Assembly: GCF_000620305.1 (NCBI RefSeq)
Contig: NZ_JHVU01000026.1
Span: 57,067 to 121,066 of the forward strand
From: Desulfitibacter alkalitolerans DSM 16504
GTDB lineage: Bacteria; Bacillota; DSM-16504; Desulfitibacterales; Desulfitibacteraceae
DNA length: 64,000 nucleotides
Direction of reading: 5' to 3'
Shown: in pieces, positions 1 through 10,250 of the stretch
Position numbering within the stretch: position 1 is the stretch's first letter
Layout: every line of letters starts with the position of its first letter
The notes under the pieces: generated by a model
The model's input: the letters and a program-made list of their open reading frames with translations, nothing else
Database searches by the model: none
What the model was told of the DNA's origin: nothing
Position numbers and translations under genes: made by a program

Positions 1-175
1 CATAAATTAAAAATATAAGGTTTATAACAAAAGATTATCATATTATTTTTGGTGCATATGTAACCGATATTACATTTGCTTCAATTTTTGCTCATAAATA
101 TTAAGCCTTGTTTAAATCCATTGGTTAAAATTACCCAGTAATTTAAAACTCCCAGTAATGCAGTAAATGCAGTAA

Positions 176-208
176 ATATAAAAGAGAGGGCATCCATGGG
201 GCCCTCTC
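176..208 (-). terminator. Intrinsic terminator after the Crp/Fnr gene
   Basis: On the minus strand an 8-bp stem (GAGAGGGC at 184-191 with GCCCTCTC at 201-208) is followed by a T-rich run at 183-174. It lies 37 bp after the stop of the Crp/Fnr gene and closes the his cluster transcript. The remaining bases 1-175 are AT-rich and hold nothing I can assign. Confidence 0.75.
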
Positions 209-244
209 CTTAAACATTTGCTTATGCAAATCTTTATTTTTTTG

Positions 245-1006
245 CTACCTTTCACTGCAGCTTGAATCAAAGGCAATTTCTTTAAGCCTTTCCTTATATT
301 TACTTTTGATAATAATATTTTCGTATTTATAATCTAAAACGCCTATTTTTTTTAAGTATGACAAACTTTTAGTAACAGTAACACGATGAGATGATAAAAT
401 ATCGGCAAGTTCTTGATGAGTTAGTTGAATTTGTATATCCTGCTTGAAACCACTATTTTTTTCTTCATAACAATAAATGCTATATAGTATTCTGCAAACG
501 CTTTGCAGGATATTGCGCATACATTTATCTTCGAGTTGAACTGCCAGCATCCTTGCTTTGATTGCAAGGGACTTTATCAGAAATAGATTAACTTCAAAAT
601 CCCTTTTCATTATATCCAGCATTGTATCTTTATCATAAAAATACAATTCACAATCCTCAGCTGTAACTGTTTCAAACAATGCAGGCTGGCCATGAAGGAC
701 AAACTGCTCACCAAAGAAACAACCCTCTCCCACTATAGAAAATGTTTTCATGGTCCCATCCTTACCAATTAAATAGCTTTTGACCCTGCCTTTTTTGATA
801 AAATATATGCCCTTTATATTTCGACCTATTTCATGTATACACTCACCCTTTTTTCTTAATCTCTTTTGTCCTAAATAAAGGTACTTTTCCATAATGGTGG
901 TGTCTACACCTTCTGCTTCCAATATATTTTTTTCAAACATAACAGATGTGGTCATGTGTTCGATTAGTTCTTTTACTTCTTTATCCACATTTTCACCTAC
1001 CATCAT
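245..1006 (-). CDS. Crp/Fnr family transcriptional regulator
   Basis: This is a cytoplasmic DNA-binding regulator with an N-terminal cyclic-nucleotide-type effector domain (roughly residues 35-150) and a C-terminal Crp-type winged helix (roughly 190-225, with the run LTHQELADILSSHRVTVTKS). I see no FNR-type four-cysteine iron-sulfur cluster, so the ligand is unknown. The frame is open up to 1096, but that stretch is a palindromic repeat element. I therefore choose the ATG at 1006, preceded by a weak AGG, or the ATG directly after it. A later ATG (MTTSVMFEKN) is also possible. The gene sits downstream of hisIE on the same strand but beyond a large hairpin, so co-transcription with his is uncertain. 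Confidence 0.8.
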   Translation of the reverse strand: MMVGENVDKEVKELIEHMTTSVMFEKNILEAEGVDTTIMEKYLYLGQKRLRKKGECIHEIGRNIKGIYFIKKGRVKSYLIGKDGTMKTFSIVGEGCFFGEQFVLHGQPALFETVTAEDCELYFYDKDTMLDIMKRDFEVNLFLIKSLAIKARMLAVQLEDKCMRNILQSVCRILYSIYCYEEKNSGFKQDIQIQLTHQELADILSSHRVTVTKSLSYLKKIGVLDYKYENIIIKSKYKERLKEIAFDSSCSER

Positions 1007-1050
1007 TGTTTGCCTAGTTAAGTGTATTTTATCATTTTTTTTAAGGGCAA

Positions 1051-1122
1051 GCCAGAGGGACAAGCCAGGGGGACGGTTCTTCTGGCTGGTAGCCACACTA
1101 GCCAGAAGAACCGTCCCCCTGG
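1051..1122. repeat. REP-like palindromic repeat with perfect 23-bp stem
   Basis: A 23-bp arm at 1065-1087 (GACGGTTCTTCTGGCT core) is repeated perfectly inverted at 1100-1122 around a 12-nt loop. A shorter degenerate copy (GCCAGAGGGAC) lies just outside at 1051-1061. The hairpin starts five bases after the hisIE stop. A half copy of the same element occurs inside purH (39407-39426). It resembles small dispersed palindromes of the REP type; mobilisation by a partner transposase is an inference. Confidence 0.85.
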
Positions 1123-1126
1123 TTGG

Positions 1127-1765
1127 TTATCTTCTTTTGTTTAGTTCGGATGCCAGATCATCAACTGTCAATTCATGGTATGCAAGGAGCACAAGCATAT
1201 GGTAAATAAAATCTCCACACTCATAGATAATTTCTTCTTTGTTGTTGTTCTTTGATGCTATGATAATTTCTGCAGCTTCCTCGCCAATTTTTTTTAGGAT
1301 TTTATCCTGACCCTCATTGAAAAGATATGTTGTATAGGACTTCTCCGGGCGTTTTTGCTGGCGGTCAAGGATAACCTTATATACTGCATTTAATGTTTCC
1401 CCCAGCCTTTCCCTACTAACTTCTTTTTCTGTGGCTGTAATCTTATTATGAAAACAGCTCTTTTGCCCTGTATGACAGGCAGAGCCCCTTTGTTCAACGT
1501 GTATTAAGAGACAGTCCCCGTCACAATCATAGGATACATCTAAAACCTTCTGTTTGCTGCCTGAGGTTGCACCCTTGTTCCAAAGTTCCTTCCTGCTTCT
1601 GCTATAAAACCATGTATACCCTGTATCCAGGGTCTTTTCTAAAGACTCCCTGTTCATGTAAGCCATCATTAATACTTCCCCAGAGGTTTTATCTTTTATA
1701 ATAGCAGGTATAAGCCCATTACTATCAAATTTTAGACCATCCAGGATGCTTTTAATATTATCCAT
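1127..1765 (-). CDS. hisI: Bifunctional phosphoribosyl-AMP cyclohydrolase / phosphoribosyl-ATP pyrophosphatase
   Basis: HisIE catalyses steps 2 and 3 of histidine synthesis. PR-ATP is hydrolysed to PR-AMP by the HisE half (about residues 120-212, MazG-like, with the [11 protein letters not shown] acidic helix). The ring is then opened by the HisI half (about 1-115, with VLMMAYMN, the metal-binding CDGDCLL and the [11 protein letters not shown] cysteines). The length of 212 residues is normal for the fused form. The start ATG at 1765 overlaps the hisF stop as TGATG, which suggests translational coupling. It is the last his gene of the operon. Confidence 0.95.
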   Translation of the reverse strand: MDNIKSILDGLKFDSNGLIPAIIKDKTSGEVLMMAYMNRESLEKTLDTGYTWFYSRSRKELWNKGATSGSKQKVLDVSYDCDGDCLLIHVEQRGSACHTGQKSCFHNKITATEKEVSRERLGETLNAVYKVILDRQQKRPEKSYTTYLFNEGQDKILKKIGEEAAEIIIASKNNNKEEIIYECGDFIYHMLVLLAYHELTVDDLASELNKRR

Positions 1766-2520
1766 CACCTGACTGTCACCCCCTGGCTTTTAAGATATTC
1801 CTTTACCTGATTTATGGTATATGTACCATAGTGAAACAGGGAAGCAGCCAGCACAGCATCAGCCTTGCCCCTGGTTAGGGCCTCTCCAAAATGCTCTAGA
1901 ACACCTGCACCCCCTGACGCTATAACAGGAATGTTGACTGTTTCACTGACCCTGCGGGTAAGTTCCACATCATATCCATCCTTTGTGCCATCCCTATCCA
2001 TACTTGTTAAAAGAATCTCGCCTGCACCTAATTCTTCAACCCTTTTAACCCAGCTGAGAACATCAATCCCCGTGGGTGTACGTCCTCCATTTATGTAAAC
2101 CTCCCATTCACCTTCCCCAGCAGACCTGGCATCTACTGCAACAACTATGCACTGGGTACCAAAACGCTTTGCAGCAGTTTCCACAAGGCTTTCATCCTTT
2201 ACAGCTGCTGTATTTAATGAAACCTTATCAGCACCGGCAGCTAAAAGCATTCGAATATCCTCTATAGTTCTTATGCCTCCGCCTACAGTAAAGGGGATAA
2301 ATACTTCCTCAGCTGTTCTTTTTACCACATCATAAATTATATCCCTTTCCTCATTAGAAGCAGTGATGTCCAAAAATACAAGCTCATCAGCACCCTCTTT
2401 ATCATAGCGTGCAGCCAGCTCTACAGGATCCCCTGCATCTCTTAAATTAACAAAATTGACACCTTTAACGACCCTGCCTTTATGAACATCGAGGCAGGGG
2501 ATTATTCTCTTGGCTAACAT
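1765..2520 (-). CDS. hisF: Imidazole glycerol phosphate synthase subunit HisF
   Basis: HisF is the cyclase subunit. It uses ammonia delivered by HisH to turn PRFAR into imidazole glycerol phosphate plus AICAR, which links histidine to purine synthesis. The protein is a 251-residue (beta/alpha)8 barrel with the first catalytic aspartate in [14 protein letters not shown], the second in IVVAVDARS, and phosphate-binding loops GGGIRT and IASGGAG. An AGGAG precedes the ATG. The gene overlaps hisA by one base and hisIE by a stop-start overlap. Confidence 0.97.
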   Translation of the reverse strand: MLAKRIIPCLDVHKGRVVKGVNFVNLRDAGDPVELAARYDKEGADELVFLDITASNEERDIIYDVVKRTAEEVFIPFTVGGGIRTIEDIRMLLAAGADKVSLNTAAVKDESLVETAAKRFGTQCIVVAVDARSAGEGEWEVYINGGRTPTGIDVLSWVKRVEELGAGEILLTSMDRDGTKDGYDVELTRRVSETVNIPVIASGGAGVLEHFGEALTRGKADAVLAASLFHYGTYTINQVKEYLKSQGVTVR

Positions 2521-3254
2521 TATAATTCTCCTCCAGCTATTTTTATTGCTTCTTGTAAATCAATATCACCTGTGTAGAGGGCTTTCCCAATGATTAACCC
2601 CTCCACTCCTATACCCTGAAGTTCTTTGATCTTTTTAACATCTTCAAGGCCTGCCACTCCACCTGAGGCAATTACCTTTAGGCCTGTTTTTTCAGCCATC
2701 TCCCTTATTCCTTCAATATTGAGCCCCTCTAGAGTTCCATCCCTTAAGGTATCAGTATAAACAACCCTTTCTAATCCCATTTCTTTCATTTCCCGGGCAA
2801 ATTCCAGGGCAGACTTCTCCATAACTGTTTCCCAACCATCTATTGCTACCTTGCCCAGCTTGCTGTCAAGGCCTAAAACAATGGCATCACTCCCAAACCT
2901 CTCTACAGCAGCTTTAACCATCTGGGGATTTTTTAAGGCGGCTGTTCCAATAATAAGTCTAGTTAATCCCAGGTTTAGATAGTATTCTATTGTTTCAAGG
3001 CTGCGAATCCCTCCCCCTAACTGGACAGGAATATTAACCCTGGATATTATCTCCTTGATAACCTCTAAATTTTTTGGCGATCCTGAAACGGCTCCATCCA
3101 AATCAACCAGATGCAGGAACCTGGCACCCATCTGCTCCCATTTCAAGGCCACCTCCCACGGTTCTGTAGAGTAAACAGTTGCTTCCTTCATATCTCCCTT
3201 GTACAAACGGACGCATAATCCATCCTTTAAATCAATAGCCGGCAGTACTAGCAA
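2520..3254 (-). CDS. hisA: ProFAR isomerase HisA
   Basis: HisA isomerises ProFAR to PRFAR by an Amadori rearrangement (step 4). The 244-residue barrel has Asp8 in [14 protein letters not shown], the second catalytic aspartate in VLGLDSKLG, and the paired phosphate loops GGGIRS and IASGGV. It begins with TTG directly after the hisH stop, with GGAG about nine bases upstream inside the end of hisH. Confidence 0.97.
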   Translation of the reverse strand: MLVLPAIDLKDGLCVRLYKGDMKEATVYSTEPWEVALKWEQMGARFLHLVDLDGAVSGSPKNLEVIKEIISRVNIPVQLGGGIRSLETIEYYLNLGLTRLIIGTAALKNPQMVKAAVERFGSDAIVLGLDSKLGKVAIDGWETVMEKSALEFAREMKEMGLERVVYTDTLRDGTLEGLNIEGIREMAEKTGLKVIASGGVAGLEDVKKIKELQGIGVEGLIIGKALYTGDIDLQEAIKIAGGEL

Positions 3255-3863
3255 TTATATCATCTCCCCGAAGTTTCTAAGTATTTTCTGTCCAAGGGAA
3301 CTGCTCTTTTCAGGGTGGAACTGGATTCCCATAACATTGTCCCTTGCTATAATAGAGCAGTAATCAATTCCATAATGGGTAGAGGCTGCAGCATATTCTT
3401 CGTTATCTGGTTTAACATAATAGGAATGGACAAAATAAAAATAGCTGTTATTTTTAACTCCAGATATCAGCTTATGGTCCCTTTTTATTGTAATGGAGTT
3501 CCAGCCCATATGAGGGACTTTTACTATGGAGGGTATCTTTAAAACCTGTCCTTCTATTATTCCTAGTCCATCATAGAAACCATTTTCTTCACTAACTGTC
3601 ATAAGCAGCTGCATTCCAAGGCAGATGCCCAGCAAGGGCTTCCCCTCTTTAACCACATGCATAATAGCATCAACCATTCCACTGGTTTTAAGGTTCTCAA
3701 TGGCATCGGCAAAGGCACCGACTCCAGGCAATATAATACCTGAAGCTGCTGCAACCTTTTCAGGATCAGAAGTAATCTCAGCTTTATAACCTACGCCTTC
3801 CAGGCTTTTTTGGACGCTTCTTAAGTTTCCCATACCGTAATCTATTATTGTAATCATTTTCAT
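3255..3863 (-). CDS. hisH: Imidazole glycerol phosphate synthase glutaminase subunit HisH
   Basis: HisH is the class I glutamine amidotransferase that feeds ammonia to HisF. Its 202 residues contain the nucleophile motif GICLGMQLL, the substrate loop GVGAFADA and the His-Glu pair in GIQFHPEKSS. The first ATG follows a GGTGG; a second in-frame ATG two codons on has the better spacing and could be the true start. It is packed between hisB and hisA in the usual order. Confidence 0.96.
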   Translation of the reverse strand: MKMITIIDYGMGNLRSVQKSLEGVGYKAEITSDPEKVAAASGIILPGVGAFADAIENLKTSGMVDAIMHVVKEGKPLLGICLGMQLLMTVSEENGFYDGLGIIEGQVLKIPSIVKVPHMGWNSITIKRDHKLISGVKNNSYFYFVHSYYVKPDNEEYAAASTHYGIDYCSIIARDNVMGIQFHPEKSSSLGQKILRNFGEMI

Positions 3864-3871
3864 GCTACCAC

Positions 3872-4462
3872 CTACTCTAGAATTCCTTTAGTGGATAGAA
3901 CAGAAGCTTGACCTTCATTTATTTCCCATGCAGCACTCATACTGCGGGCTAATGCTTTAAATATTCCTTCAATAATGTGATGGGTATTATGCCCAGCAAG
4001 CTTATCCACATGCATGGTTATGCCGCCATTAACCGAAAGGGCACGCAGAAATTCTTCAACAAGTTCAGTATCAAAATCACCTACCCTTTCTTTTAGTCCA
4101 CATACCCTATAGGCCAGGTATGGCCTTCCGCTAAAATCCACCACCACCCTTACAAGGGCATCATCCATTGGCACATAGCTGGTTCCATATCTCTTAATAC
4201 CCTTTTTGTCACCCAGGGCTTCTTTAAGTGCCTTGCCAATACATATACCTAGATCTTCAATGAGGTGGTGAAAATCAACGTGCAAATCCCCAACTGCAGA
4301 TATTTCCATATTGCAGCCACTATGCCGGGCAAAGAGTTCAAGCATATGATCAAAAAAACCCATGCCAGCTGTTCCAGTTAATAAACCCTGTCCTTCCAGA
4401 CATATTTTCACTTTAATATCTGTTTCACCAGTTAGTCTTTCAATAGTTCCTGTACGGTCCAT
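3872..4462 (-). CDS. hisB: Imidazoleglycerol-phosphate dehydratase
   Basis: HisB dehydrates imidazole glycerol phosphate to imidazole acetol phosphate (step 6). This is the monofunctional 196-residue form without a phosphatase domain. The two manganese-binding repeats are visible: DFHHLIEDLGI near residue 65 and NTHHIIEGIFKALAR near 165. The next two pathway enzymes, HisC and a histidinol-phosphatase, are not encoded in this cluster. Confidence 0.97.
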   Translation of the reverse strand: MDRTGTIERLTGETDIKVKICLEGQGLLTGTAGMGFFDHMLELFARHSGCNMEISAVGDLHVDFHHLIEDLGICIGKALKEALGDKKGIKRYGTSYVPMDDALVRVVVDFSGRPYLAYRVCGLKERVGDFDTELVEEFLRALSVNGGITMHVDKLAGHNTHHIIEGIFKALARSMSAAWEINEGQASVLSTKGILE

Positions 4463-4476
4463 ATATACTCACACCT

Positions 4477-5751
4477 CTATTCTAATCTAACCCTAACTGA
4501 ATTAGCATGGGCATCCAAGCCCTCTATTTCAGCCAGATCTATTATCCTTTGACCCCATTGCTTTAAATTAGCTTCAGTATAGTAAATAACACTGCTCTTT
4601 TTAATGAATGTATCCACTGTAACAGGTGAATAGAACCTTGCTGTACCCCCTGTGGGCAGAATATGATTTGGGCCTGCAAAGTAATCTCCTACAGGCTCAG
4701 GACTGTAAGCTCCTACAAATATTGAGCCGGCATTTTTAATTCTGCTGAGAATATCAAAGGGGTTATCTACCAGGAGCTCCAAATGCTCTGGTGCATAGGC
4801 ATTAGATACATTAACAGCTTCATCTATATCCTGAGCCAAGACTACTGCTCCATAATCAATGAGGGATTTTGCCGCTATTTCATTACGGGATAGCCCTGCC
4901 AGCTGCAGCTTCAGCTCTTTTTGGACTTCTTCTATTAACAGCTCACTTGGTGTAACTAATATTGAGGAGGCCAGGGTGTCGTGCTCTGCCTGGGACAATA
5001 AATCGGCAGCTATATAACGAGGATTTGCATTTTTATCAGCAATTATCAAAATCTCACTAGGCCCTGCCAGCATGTCTATATCAACCACGCCATATACAAG
5101 CTTCTTGGCCAGGGTAACAAAAATATTCCCAGGACCAGTAATCTTGTCAACTGGCTGAAAATCCCTGTCTCCATATGCCAGAAGCCCAATGGCCTGTGCA
5201 CCCCCAACCTTGTATACAGCAGTTACACCTACCTCTTTTGCTGCTACCAGGGTATAGGGATTTACTGTTCCATCCCTGGCAGGTGGTGTTACCATGATGA
5301 TATCCTTTACTCCTGCAACCTGAGCTGGAATAGCATTCATTAATACTGATGAAGGGTAGGCTGCAGTACCCCCTGGCACATAGATGCCTGCCCTCTCAAC
5401 TGGATTATATATCTGCCCCAACAAATTTCCATCCCTATCCTTTTCCAGCCAGGATACCCGTTTTTGCTTTTCATGGAAATCTTGAATTCTAGCGGCAGCC
5501 ATATTAATATTTTCTATATAGCTCTCTCCTACTTTTTTATAGGCATCAAGGAATTCTTCCTCTGAAACCTTTAATGCTTCCCTTGTCAGCTTGATACCAT
5601 CAAACCTTTCAGTATATTTAAGCACTGCATCTATTCCATTATCTTTTACATCCTGCAAAATAGCGTCCACATCCGACATGAATTTATTTTCATCACTTCT
5701 TTTTTGCTGCATTAATTCTTGCAGCTCTTCTAATGTAAGAATTCTTAACAT
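4477..5751 (-). CDS. hisD: Histidinol dehydrogenase
   Basis: HisD oxidises L-histidinol to L-histidine with two NAD+ (last two steps). The protein of about 424 residues shows the family signature around the zinc site ([30 protein letters not shown]). The frame allows a GTG at 5757, but AAAGGAG then lies only three bases away. The ATG at 5751 has nine-base spacing and is preferred. It overlaps the hisG stop, so the two are probably translationally coupled. Confidence 0.96.
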   Translation of the reverse strand: MLRILTLEELQELMQQKRSDENKFMSDVDAILQDVKDNGIDAVLKYTERFDGIKLTREALKVSEEEFLDAYKKVGESYIENINMAAARIQDFHEKQKRVSWLEKDRDGNLLGQIYNPVERAGIYVPGGTAAYPSSVLMNAIPAQVAGVKDIIMVTPPARDGTVNPYTLVAAKEVGVTAVYKVGGAQAIGLLAYGDRDFQPVDKITGPGNIFVTLAKKLVYGVVDIDMLAGPSEILIIADKNANPRYIAADLLSQAEHDTLASSILVTPSELLIEEVQKELKLQLAGLSRNEIAAKSLIDYGAVVLAQDIDEAVNVSNAYAPEHLELLVDNPFDILSRIKNAGSIFVGAYSPEPVGDYFAGPNHILPTGGTARFYSPVTVDTFIKKSSVIYYTEANLKQWGQRIIDLAEIEGLDAHANSVRVRLE

Positions 5752-5753
5752 TT

Positions 5754-6437
5754 TCACTGGCTCCTTTTGTTTACTTGTTCATAGCATTTTGCAGCTAGAT
5801 CCTGAATTATAGCATTTTTTATTCTATAGCTAACCCTGTTGGCTATTAGCCTTGCTGTGGCCTCAAACATCTCTTCTACAGCTATAAGGTTATTTTCCTT
5901 TAAGGTTCTGCCTGTTGACACAATATCAACAATGAGATCGGCAAGGCCTACTGTGGGAGCAAGCTCTATATTACCATGGAGCTTTAAAACTTCAACTTGA
6001 ATCCCCTTTTCCCTAAAATAGTTCCTGGCAACCTGGGGAAATTTTGTAGCCACCCTTGCGTTATTGAAAAAAGCTAGATCAAAGCAACCCCTGGCATCCC
6101 TAATCCCCTCAACTACTCCTTGTGGTGCTGCAACGACAAATCTACAGTACCCAAAGCCCAAGTCAACCAGTTCAAATACATCTGCTCCAGATTCCTCCAG
6201 AGAATCCTTGCCCACTATTCCTATATCTGCCGCACCATATTCAACATAGGTTGGAATATCAGTTGGACGGCAAATAAGGTATTTAACTTTTTCCAATGGA
6301 AATTCATATACCAGCTTTCTAGACTCTGTATCAACATTTTCTGACGGATAACCAACCTTTGAAAAAATATCTAATGCCCCTTGACCAAGCTTACCCTTTG
6401 GCAAGGCAATTATTAACTCCTCTTTATGTGTACCCAT
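5754..6437 (-). CDS. hisG: ATP phosphoribosyltransferase, short form
   Basis: HisG joins ATP and PRPP in the committed step of histidine synthesis. At about 227 residues it is the short form that lacks the C-terminal ACT regulatory domain and needs HisZ, which is encoded next to it. The PRPP loop is seen as [15 protein letters not shown]. An in-frame GTG lies at 6446, but it is embedded in the AAGGTG Shine-Dalgarno sequence, so the ATG at 6437 is chosen. Confidence 0.95.
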   Translation of the reverse strand: MGTHKEELIIALPKGKLGQGALDIFSKVGYPSENVDTESRKLVYEFPLEKVKYLICRPTDIPTYVEYGAADIGIVGKDSLEESGADVFELVDLGFGYCRFVVAAPQGVVEGIRDARGCFDLAFFNNARVATKFPQVARNYFREKGIQVEVLKLHGNIELAPTVGLADLIVDIVSTGRTLKENNLIAVEEMFEATARLIANRVSYRIKNAIIQDLAAKCYEQVNKRSQ

Positions 6438-6480
6438 GGTTAGCACCTTCTTTATATCAGTTATTAATATCCCATTTAAT

Positions 6481-7662
6481 CTACAGCAGTTTAATGATAT
6501 TCTTTATTCTTCTTTCAATGGCATAAGCCTCTGCCTCTTGTTCCGTAAGGTTCATCAAGTCTACCTCCACAACATAGCCCTTTGAACGAAGAAGTTTTGC
6601 TTCCTTAATAACTTCATGCTCGATGCTTCCACAAATTAGATAGTCTATCTCTGGTTCCTCTGCCAGATTGCCCTCTCTGCATAAAGCCTCAAGAACCCTT
6701 TCCACCCCTATAGCAAATCCAGTTGCGGGGTTAGAATTACCGAAGCTGCCCAGGAGCTTGTCATAACGGCCTCCACCACAAATTGGAAAACCCAGGCGTT
6801 CACTATAGCCTTCAAAGACGATGCCTGTGTAATAGTCAAAATCCCTTAAAATACTAAAATCCACAAACACCCTCTGGTCTACCCCATATGCCTTTAATGA
6901 TGAAGCAAGACCTTCTAAATCCTTAATGGGTTTTTCAAGTTCTGGGGCAGCTACAAGGGACTTTAAGTTTGTTACAGCCTGGTCCAGGCTGTTCTGAGTA
7001 GTTATCACCTTGAAAATGTTCTCTTCAATTGATTGTGTTTTGAAGTTTAAAAGCTTTGCAAGCTCCACATAATTTTTGCGGCTTAGAGCTTGTTTTATTC
7101 TCATTGCCCTTTCAACATTATCAGTACCATTTAACTGCTTTAATAAGCCCTTGGTAATTTCCATATGACCTAGCCCAATCTGAAAACCCTGCAGACCTGC
7201 TGTTTCAAGGGCTGCCACAGCCAGGGCTATTATTTCACCATCTGCTTTTGGTCCCTTGGGGCCAATAAATTCTACCCCAGCCTGATAAAATTCCCTATGG
7301 CGGCCTTTTTGTATCTCACTTTCATAACGAAACACATTGGCTAAATAAAAAAGCCGCTGGGGTAACTTTTGGTCCTTCATTCTTGTCGCCACCAGACGAG
7401 CTATGGGAGATGTCATATCGGGCCTTAAAGCTAAAATGTGTCCTCCTCTGTCAACAGTTTTTAATAAACTAAGAGTATCTACTCCAACATTCATTGTTAA
7501 AGTGTCATAATACTCAAAGCTTGAGGAGACAATTTCTCTATAAGCCCAGCTCTTAAATAGATGTATCCATTTTTCCTCTAAATACCTCTTCTTATATGCC
7601 TCTTCAGGCAAAAAGTCTTTAAACCCTTCAGGAACCTGAAGTCTATTACTAAAAATATTCAA
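6481..7662 (-). CDS. hisZ: ATP phosphoribosyltransferase regulatory subunit HisZ
   Basis: HisZ is a catalytically inert paralogue of histidyl-tRNA synthetase that forms the hetero-octameric ATP phosphoribosyltransferase with short HisG and carries the histidine feedback site. Class II synthetase landmarks remain ([51 protein letters not shown]). At about 393 residues it lacks the full anticodon-binding domain of the true HisS found at 16.8 kb. I place the start at the TTG at 7662, eight bases after AAGGTG; the upstream GTG overlaps that site. Confidence 0.93.
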   Translation of the reverse strand: MNIFSNRLQVPEGFKDFLPEEAYKKRYLEEKWIHLFKSWAYREIVSSSFEYYDTLTMNVGVDTLSLLKTVDRGGHILALRPDMTSPIARLVATRMKDQKLPQRLFYLANVFRYESEIQKGRHREFYQAGVEFIGPKGPKADGEIIALAVAALETAGLQGFQIGLGHMEITKGLLKQLNGTDNVERAMRIKQALSRKNYVELAKLLNFKTQSIEENIFKVITTQNSLDQAVTNLKSLVAAPELEKPIKDLEGLASSLKAYGVDQRVFVDFSILRDFDYYTGIVFEGYSERLGFPICGGGRYDKLLGSFGNSNPATGFAIGVERVLEALCREGNLAEEPEIDYLICGSIEHEVIKEAKLLRSKGYVVEVDLMNLTEQEAEAYAIERRIKNIIKLL

Positions 7663-7746
7663 CACAATCACCTTCTACCATTTTAACGTAATAAAACATT
7701 AAAGCAATGTTAACATGAAAGGTTAAAAAATGTCAATTGTTTTTTA

Positions 7747-8058
7747 TTATTCCCTGCTTTTATTCTTGTCTTTTAATCTATCCAAAATTAGCCTGTAACC
7801 GTCTGCACCATAGTGAAGACATTTCTTTACCCTGCTAATTGTTGCTGTACTGGCACCAGTAGCCTCGGTTATATCTAAATAAGTAGCATCAGTTTCAAGC
7901 ATTTTTGCTACTTCGAGTCTTTGGGCCATGGATTTTATCTCACTAACGGTACATATATCCTCAAAAAATCGGTAGCATTCTTCCTCATTCTCTAACAGCA
8001 AGATAGCCTCAAAAAGCGAGTCTGTAAATTTGTCTTTTAACCTTGTATTATAGGTCAT
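7747..8058 (-). CDS. TrpR-superfamily DNA-binding protein, YerC/YecD type
   Basis: This 103-residue protein has the TrpR-like helical bundle with the helix-turn-helix in its second half (MAQRLEVAKMLETDATYLDI then TGASTATISRVKKCL). Members of the YerC/YecD family often sit next to histidine genes in Firmicutes, and this one precedes hisZ by 85 bp in the same direction. It may be co-transcribed with the operon and is a candidate his regulator, but the sequence does not prove that. It is well separated from tryptophan genes, so it is not TrpR itself. Confidence 0.85.
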   Translation of the reverse strand: MTYNTRLKDKFTDSLFEAILLLENEEECYRFFEDICTVSEIKSMAQRLEVAKMLETDATYLDITEATGASTATISRVKKCLHYGADGYRLILDRLKDKNKSRE

Positions 8059-8321
8059 TTTAAAATCCCCCTATTTTGTGTTGTTTTGTATTTTCTACAT
8101 TTTATCTTAATCTCCTCCATGAGGAAGTGAAGTATGTATCACTACTTTAAAATTTTCACATATTAAAGCACCAAGATGTATATGAAGGTTTTTTATTATA
8201 GTATGTATCCTTTAATGTTCATAATTGTGTTCTTGGTATATAAGTAAGTTTTATGGAGAAAATATATGTAGATCATACTTACTGATAGTGTAAAATAGCC
8301 AAGAGAAGAAAGGATTTTAAT

Positions 8322-8501
8322 ATGACTATTAAGATTAAGTATAAAAAGAACCTTGCTGCCTGGGACAGGGCACTTAGATTTGGTATAGGAGCATTTCTCC
8401 TGGTCCTGGCAACTGTTAATCTTGGTCTGCCTGTGGTTACGAATTTAATAATTGCATTGGTTGGAATTTCTCAAATTATTGAAGGCACCATTGGTTACTG
8501 A
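8322..8501 (+). CDS. Small DUF2892/YgaP-like membrane protein
   Basis: This is a 59-residue ORF with AGAAAGG eight bases before the ATG. It has a basic N-terminus followed by the motif NLAAWDRALRFGIGAFLL and a second hydrophobic segment (LPVVTNLIIALVGISQIIEG). That is the two-helix layout and N..DR..R..G signature of the DUF2892 (YgaP transmembrane) family. The function of stand-alone members is unknown. It lies alone between the yerC-like gene and an insertion sequence. A GGGTTG-GT-CAACCC hairpin follows at 8519-8532. The upstream gap (8059-8321) is AT-rich and must hold the divergent promoters; I could not assign them with confidence. Confidence 0.8.
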   Translation: MTIKIKYKKNLAAWDRALRFGIGAFLLVLATVNLGLPVVTNLIIALVGISQIIEGTIGY

Positions 8502-8595
8502 CTAGTCTACGATTTAATGGGTTGGTCAACCCGCAAGCTGTAGTTTAAATTTAAATAGAAGAAAATTTTCAAGATAATTATTTTATATTTTAAAT

Positions 8596-10188
8596 CAGTA
8601 GTGTTGCATAAAAATTTTCTAACATTGTCAAACCCAGAAAATAGCAATAATTAACTATGGATAATTAAGCTAAATATGTTTAAATTTAACAATTAAATTT
8701 CCTGATCAAATTGCCAAAAAGGCGAAGTAAGGGGTAGTCCTTATCCACATTTTGACAGTATGCGCTTTACAGTAGTACTGGGTCATAAGTAAGATCATCT
8801 AAATGATCTGATTCGCCTGCTATAACCTGCCTTAGAGTCATTTTGTAAGTTAGTTCGTGGTCAATTTTTCGTCGCCCCTTCGAGGTCCGCTTAGGTTTTC
8901 GATGAAGCTTGCGAATAAATGTACTAAATGCTTCTAATAAGCAAGTGATTAGCATTCTTTTAAAATTTAGCATTAAACCCTGATAGCCAGTTTTTAATTT
9001 AAGCAGCATCAGCAAGCAATGTGTTATTAGTGCTATTAGTATCTGGTTTTCCACTGCCTGGGGACTTTGCCCATAAAAGTGCTTAATGCAAAACTGCTGT
9101 TTGAGCCATTTGAAAAATACTTCTATTTGCCAGCGATAGAGGTAAATACTACTTAACTCATCTACAGATAGTTCTAGCTTATTCGTTATGATAATTATCT
9201 TATTGCCTTTACTGTCTTGTGTCTCTATAAGCTGTAGGGGATGCTCCATTTTTGTAGAGCCATCTTTACCAAGGCGTACTAGCTGATGTTTTGTTATGTT
9301 ACCAGAGGTTGGATAATCTTCTATTACTTCTACTATTGCATTGCTTTTTAAGCGACTGACGAAGTAAATACCCTCTTTACAGTATGCATCAAATTTCTCA
9401 TAATCAACATACGCCCTGTCAAAAACATAGATGGTTCCTTGTTCATAGATTATCATATCATCCATCATGTTTTTATCTGCAGGCTTTGCTGGTGTAACTA
9501 TTGCTTCTTCTGGTATAACCACACCATTGCAGAATTCAAGTAGTAAATGAAGCTTTATCCCTGCTTTAGTTTCTCTGAATTTAGCCCATCTAAACAGGGA
9601 TAAACATAAGCTTATGGTGCTAGAATCAAGTATTAGCAACCGTCCCATTTCTTGACGTATTCTATCATGACCAAGTTCTTTACCAAGTTGCGTAGTGATA
9701 TTTTTGAATAAATAAGCTACTACCTCTACTGGTAGATCTCTTAATCTACGAGATATTTGTGAAGGACTAAAGGATTCACAATCAAAAGCTTCGCAAAATC
9801 CATCATTATTAAAATCATTGCTAATATCTCTTAAACTAGCTCTTTGATTAATCTGAGAATTGGCTAGCAGTTCAATAAGTTCTACTGTAGATAACTTTTT
9901 TAAATACTTATCTACCTCCATGTCTGACAGCAAATTTAAAAATTTTTCATTAATTATAGGACTAAACAGTTGCAAAAAAGTGGATTTTTTGATATCCTTG
10001 CCTTGCATTTTATAACTCCTTTATATTAGGGATTTGGCAAGGACTACCTTGTTATCTCTATTATAAAGGATTTTTTAATGCAAATACAGCAAAATATCTA
10101 TTTTATCTTCTTAATTCGCAGCATTTCTTTGATTATCAAAATTTATTATAACTTGACAAATTCTAAATGTTTTTTTGCAACGTTACTG
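8596..10188 (-). mobile_element. IS4-family insertion sequence, copy 1 (intact)
   Basis: This is a 1593-bp element bounded by imperfect inverted repeats: CAGTAGTGTTGCATAAAAA at 8596 and, inverted from 10188, CAGTAACGTTGCAAAAAAA. It is flanked by a perfect 9-bp target duplication ATTTTAAAT (8587-8595 and 10189-10197). It contains one transposase gene. The second copy at 24042-25634 has the same length and ends. The insertion lies directly behind the terminator of the gntR transcript, so it probably broke no gene. Confidence 0.95.
8767..10008 (-). CDS. IS4-family DDE transposase (copy 1)
   Basis: The 413-residue transposase has a DUF4372-like N-terminal DNA-binding region (about 8-100, with SLRDIS) and an RNase H-like catalytic core. 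The DDE triad is Asp128 (LLILDSS), Asp197 (YVFDRAY) and Glu296. The IS4 YREK signature is complete: Y289, R292, E296, K303. No frameshift or early stop is seen, so it should be active. It differs from copy 2 at five residues (N64K, G70E, S130R, L138Q, E168K, copy 1 to copy 2). Confidence 0.95.
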   Translation of the reverse strand: MQGKDIKKSTFLQLFSPIINEKFLNLLSDMEVDKYLKKLSTVELIELLANSQINQRASLRDISNDFNNDGFCEAFDCESFSPSQISRRLRDLPVEVVAYLFKNITTQLGKELGHDRIRQEMGRLLILDSSTISLCLSLFRWAKFRETKAGIKLHLLLEFCNGVVIPEEAIVTPAKPADKNMMDDMIIYEQGTIYVFDRAYVDYEKFDAYCKEGIYFVSRLKSNAIVEVIEDYPTSGNITKHQLVRLGKDGSTKMEHPLQLIETQDSKGNKIIIITNKLELSVDELSSIYLYRWQIEVFFKWLKQQFCIKHFYGQSPQAVENQILIALITHCLLMLLKLKTGYQGLMLNFKRMLITCLLEAFSTFIRKLHRKPKRTSKGRRKIDHELTYKMTLRQVIAGESDHLDDLTYDPVLL

Positions 10189-10194
10189 ATTTTA

Positions 10195-10235
10195 AATAAA
10201 GAAGAGACAAGCCCAGCACTCTAGGTTTGTCTCTT
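10195..10235 (-). terminator. Intrinsic terminator of the acn-icd-gntR transcript
   Basis: On the minus strand, AAGAGACAAACC (10224-10235) pairs with the complementary arm GGGCTTGTCTCTT (about 10201-10213, with one mismatch), followed by TTTATTTAAAAT. The T-run overlaps the target duplication of IS copy 1, so the element sits exactly at the end of this transcript. Confidence 0.7.
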
Positions 10236-10250
10236 AAATTTGCTAGAATT

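Noticed and set aside
1007..1096. Longer N-terminus for the Crp/Fnr protein
   Set aside because: These 30 codons are encoded by the palindromic repeat and adjoining low-complexity DNA and have no family resemblance.
6481..7662. Second histidyl-tRNA synthetase
   Set aside because: Size, lack of the full anticodon domain and location beside short HisG identify it as HisZ.
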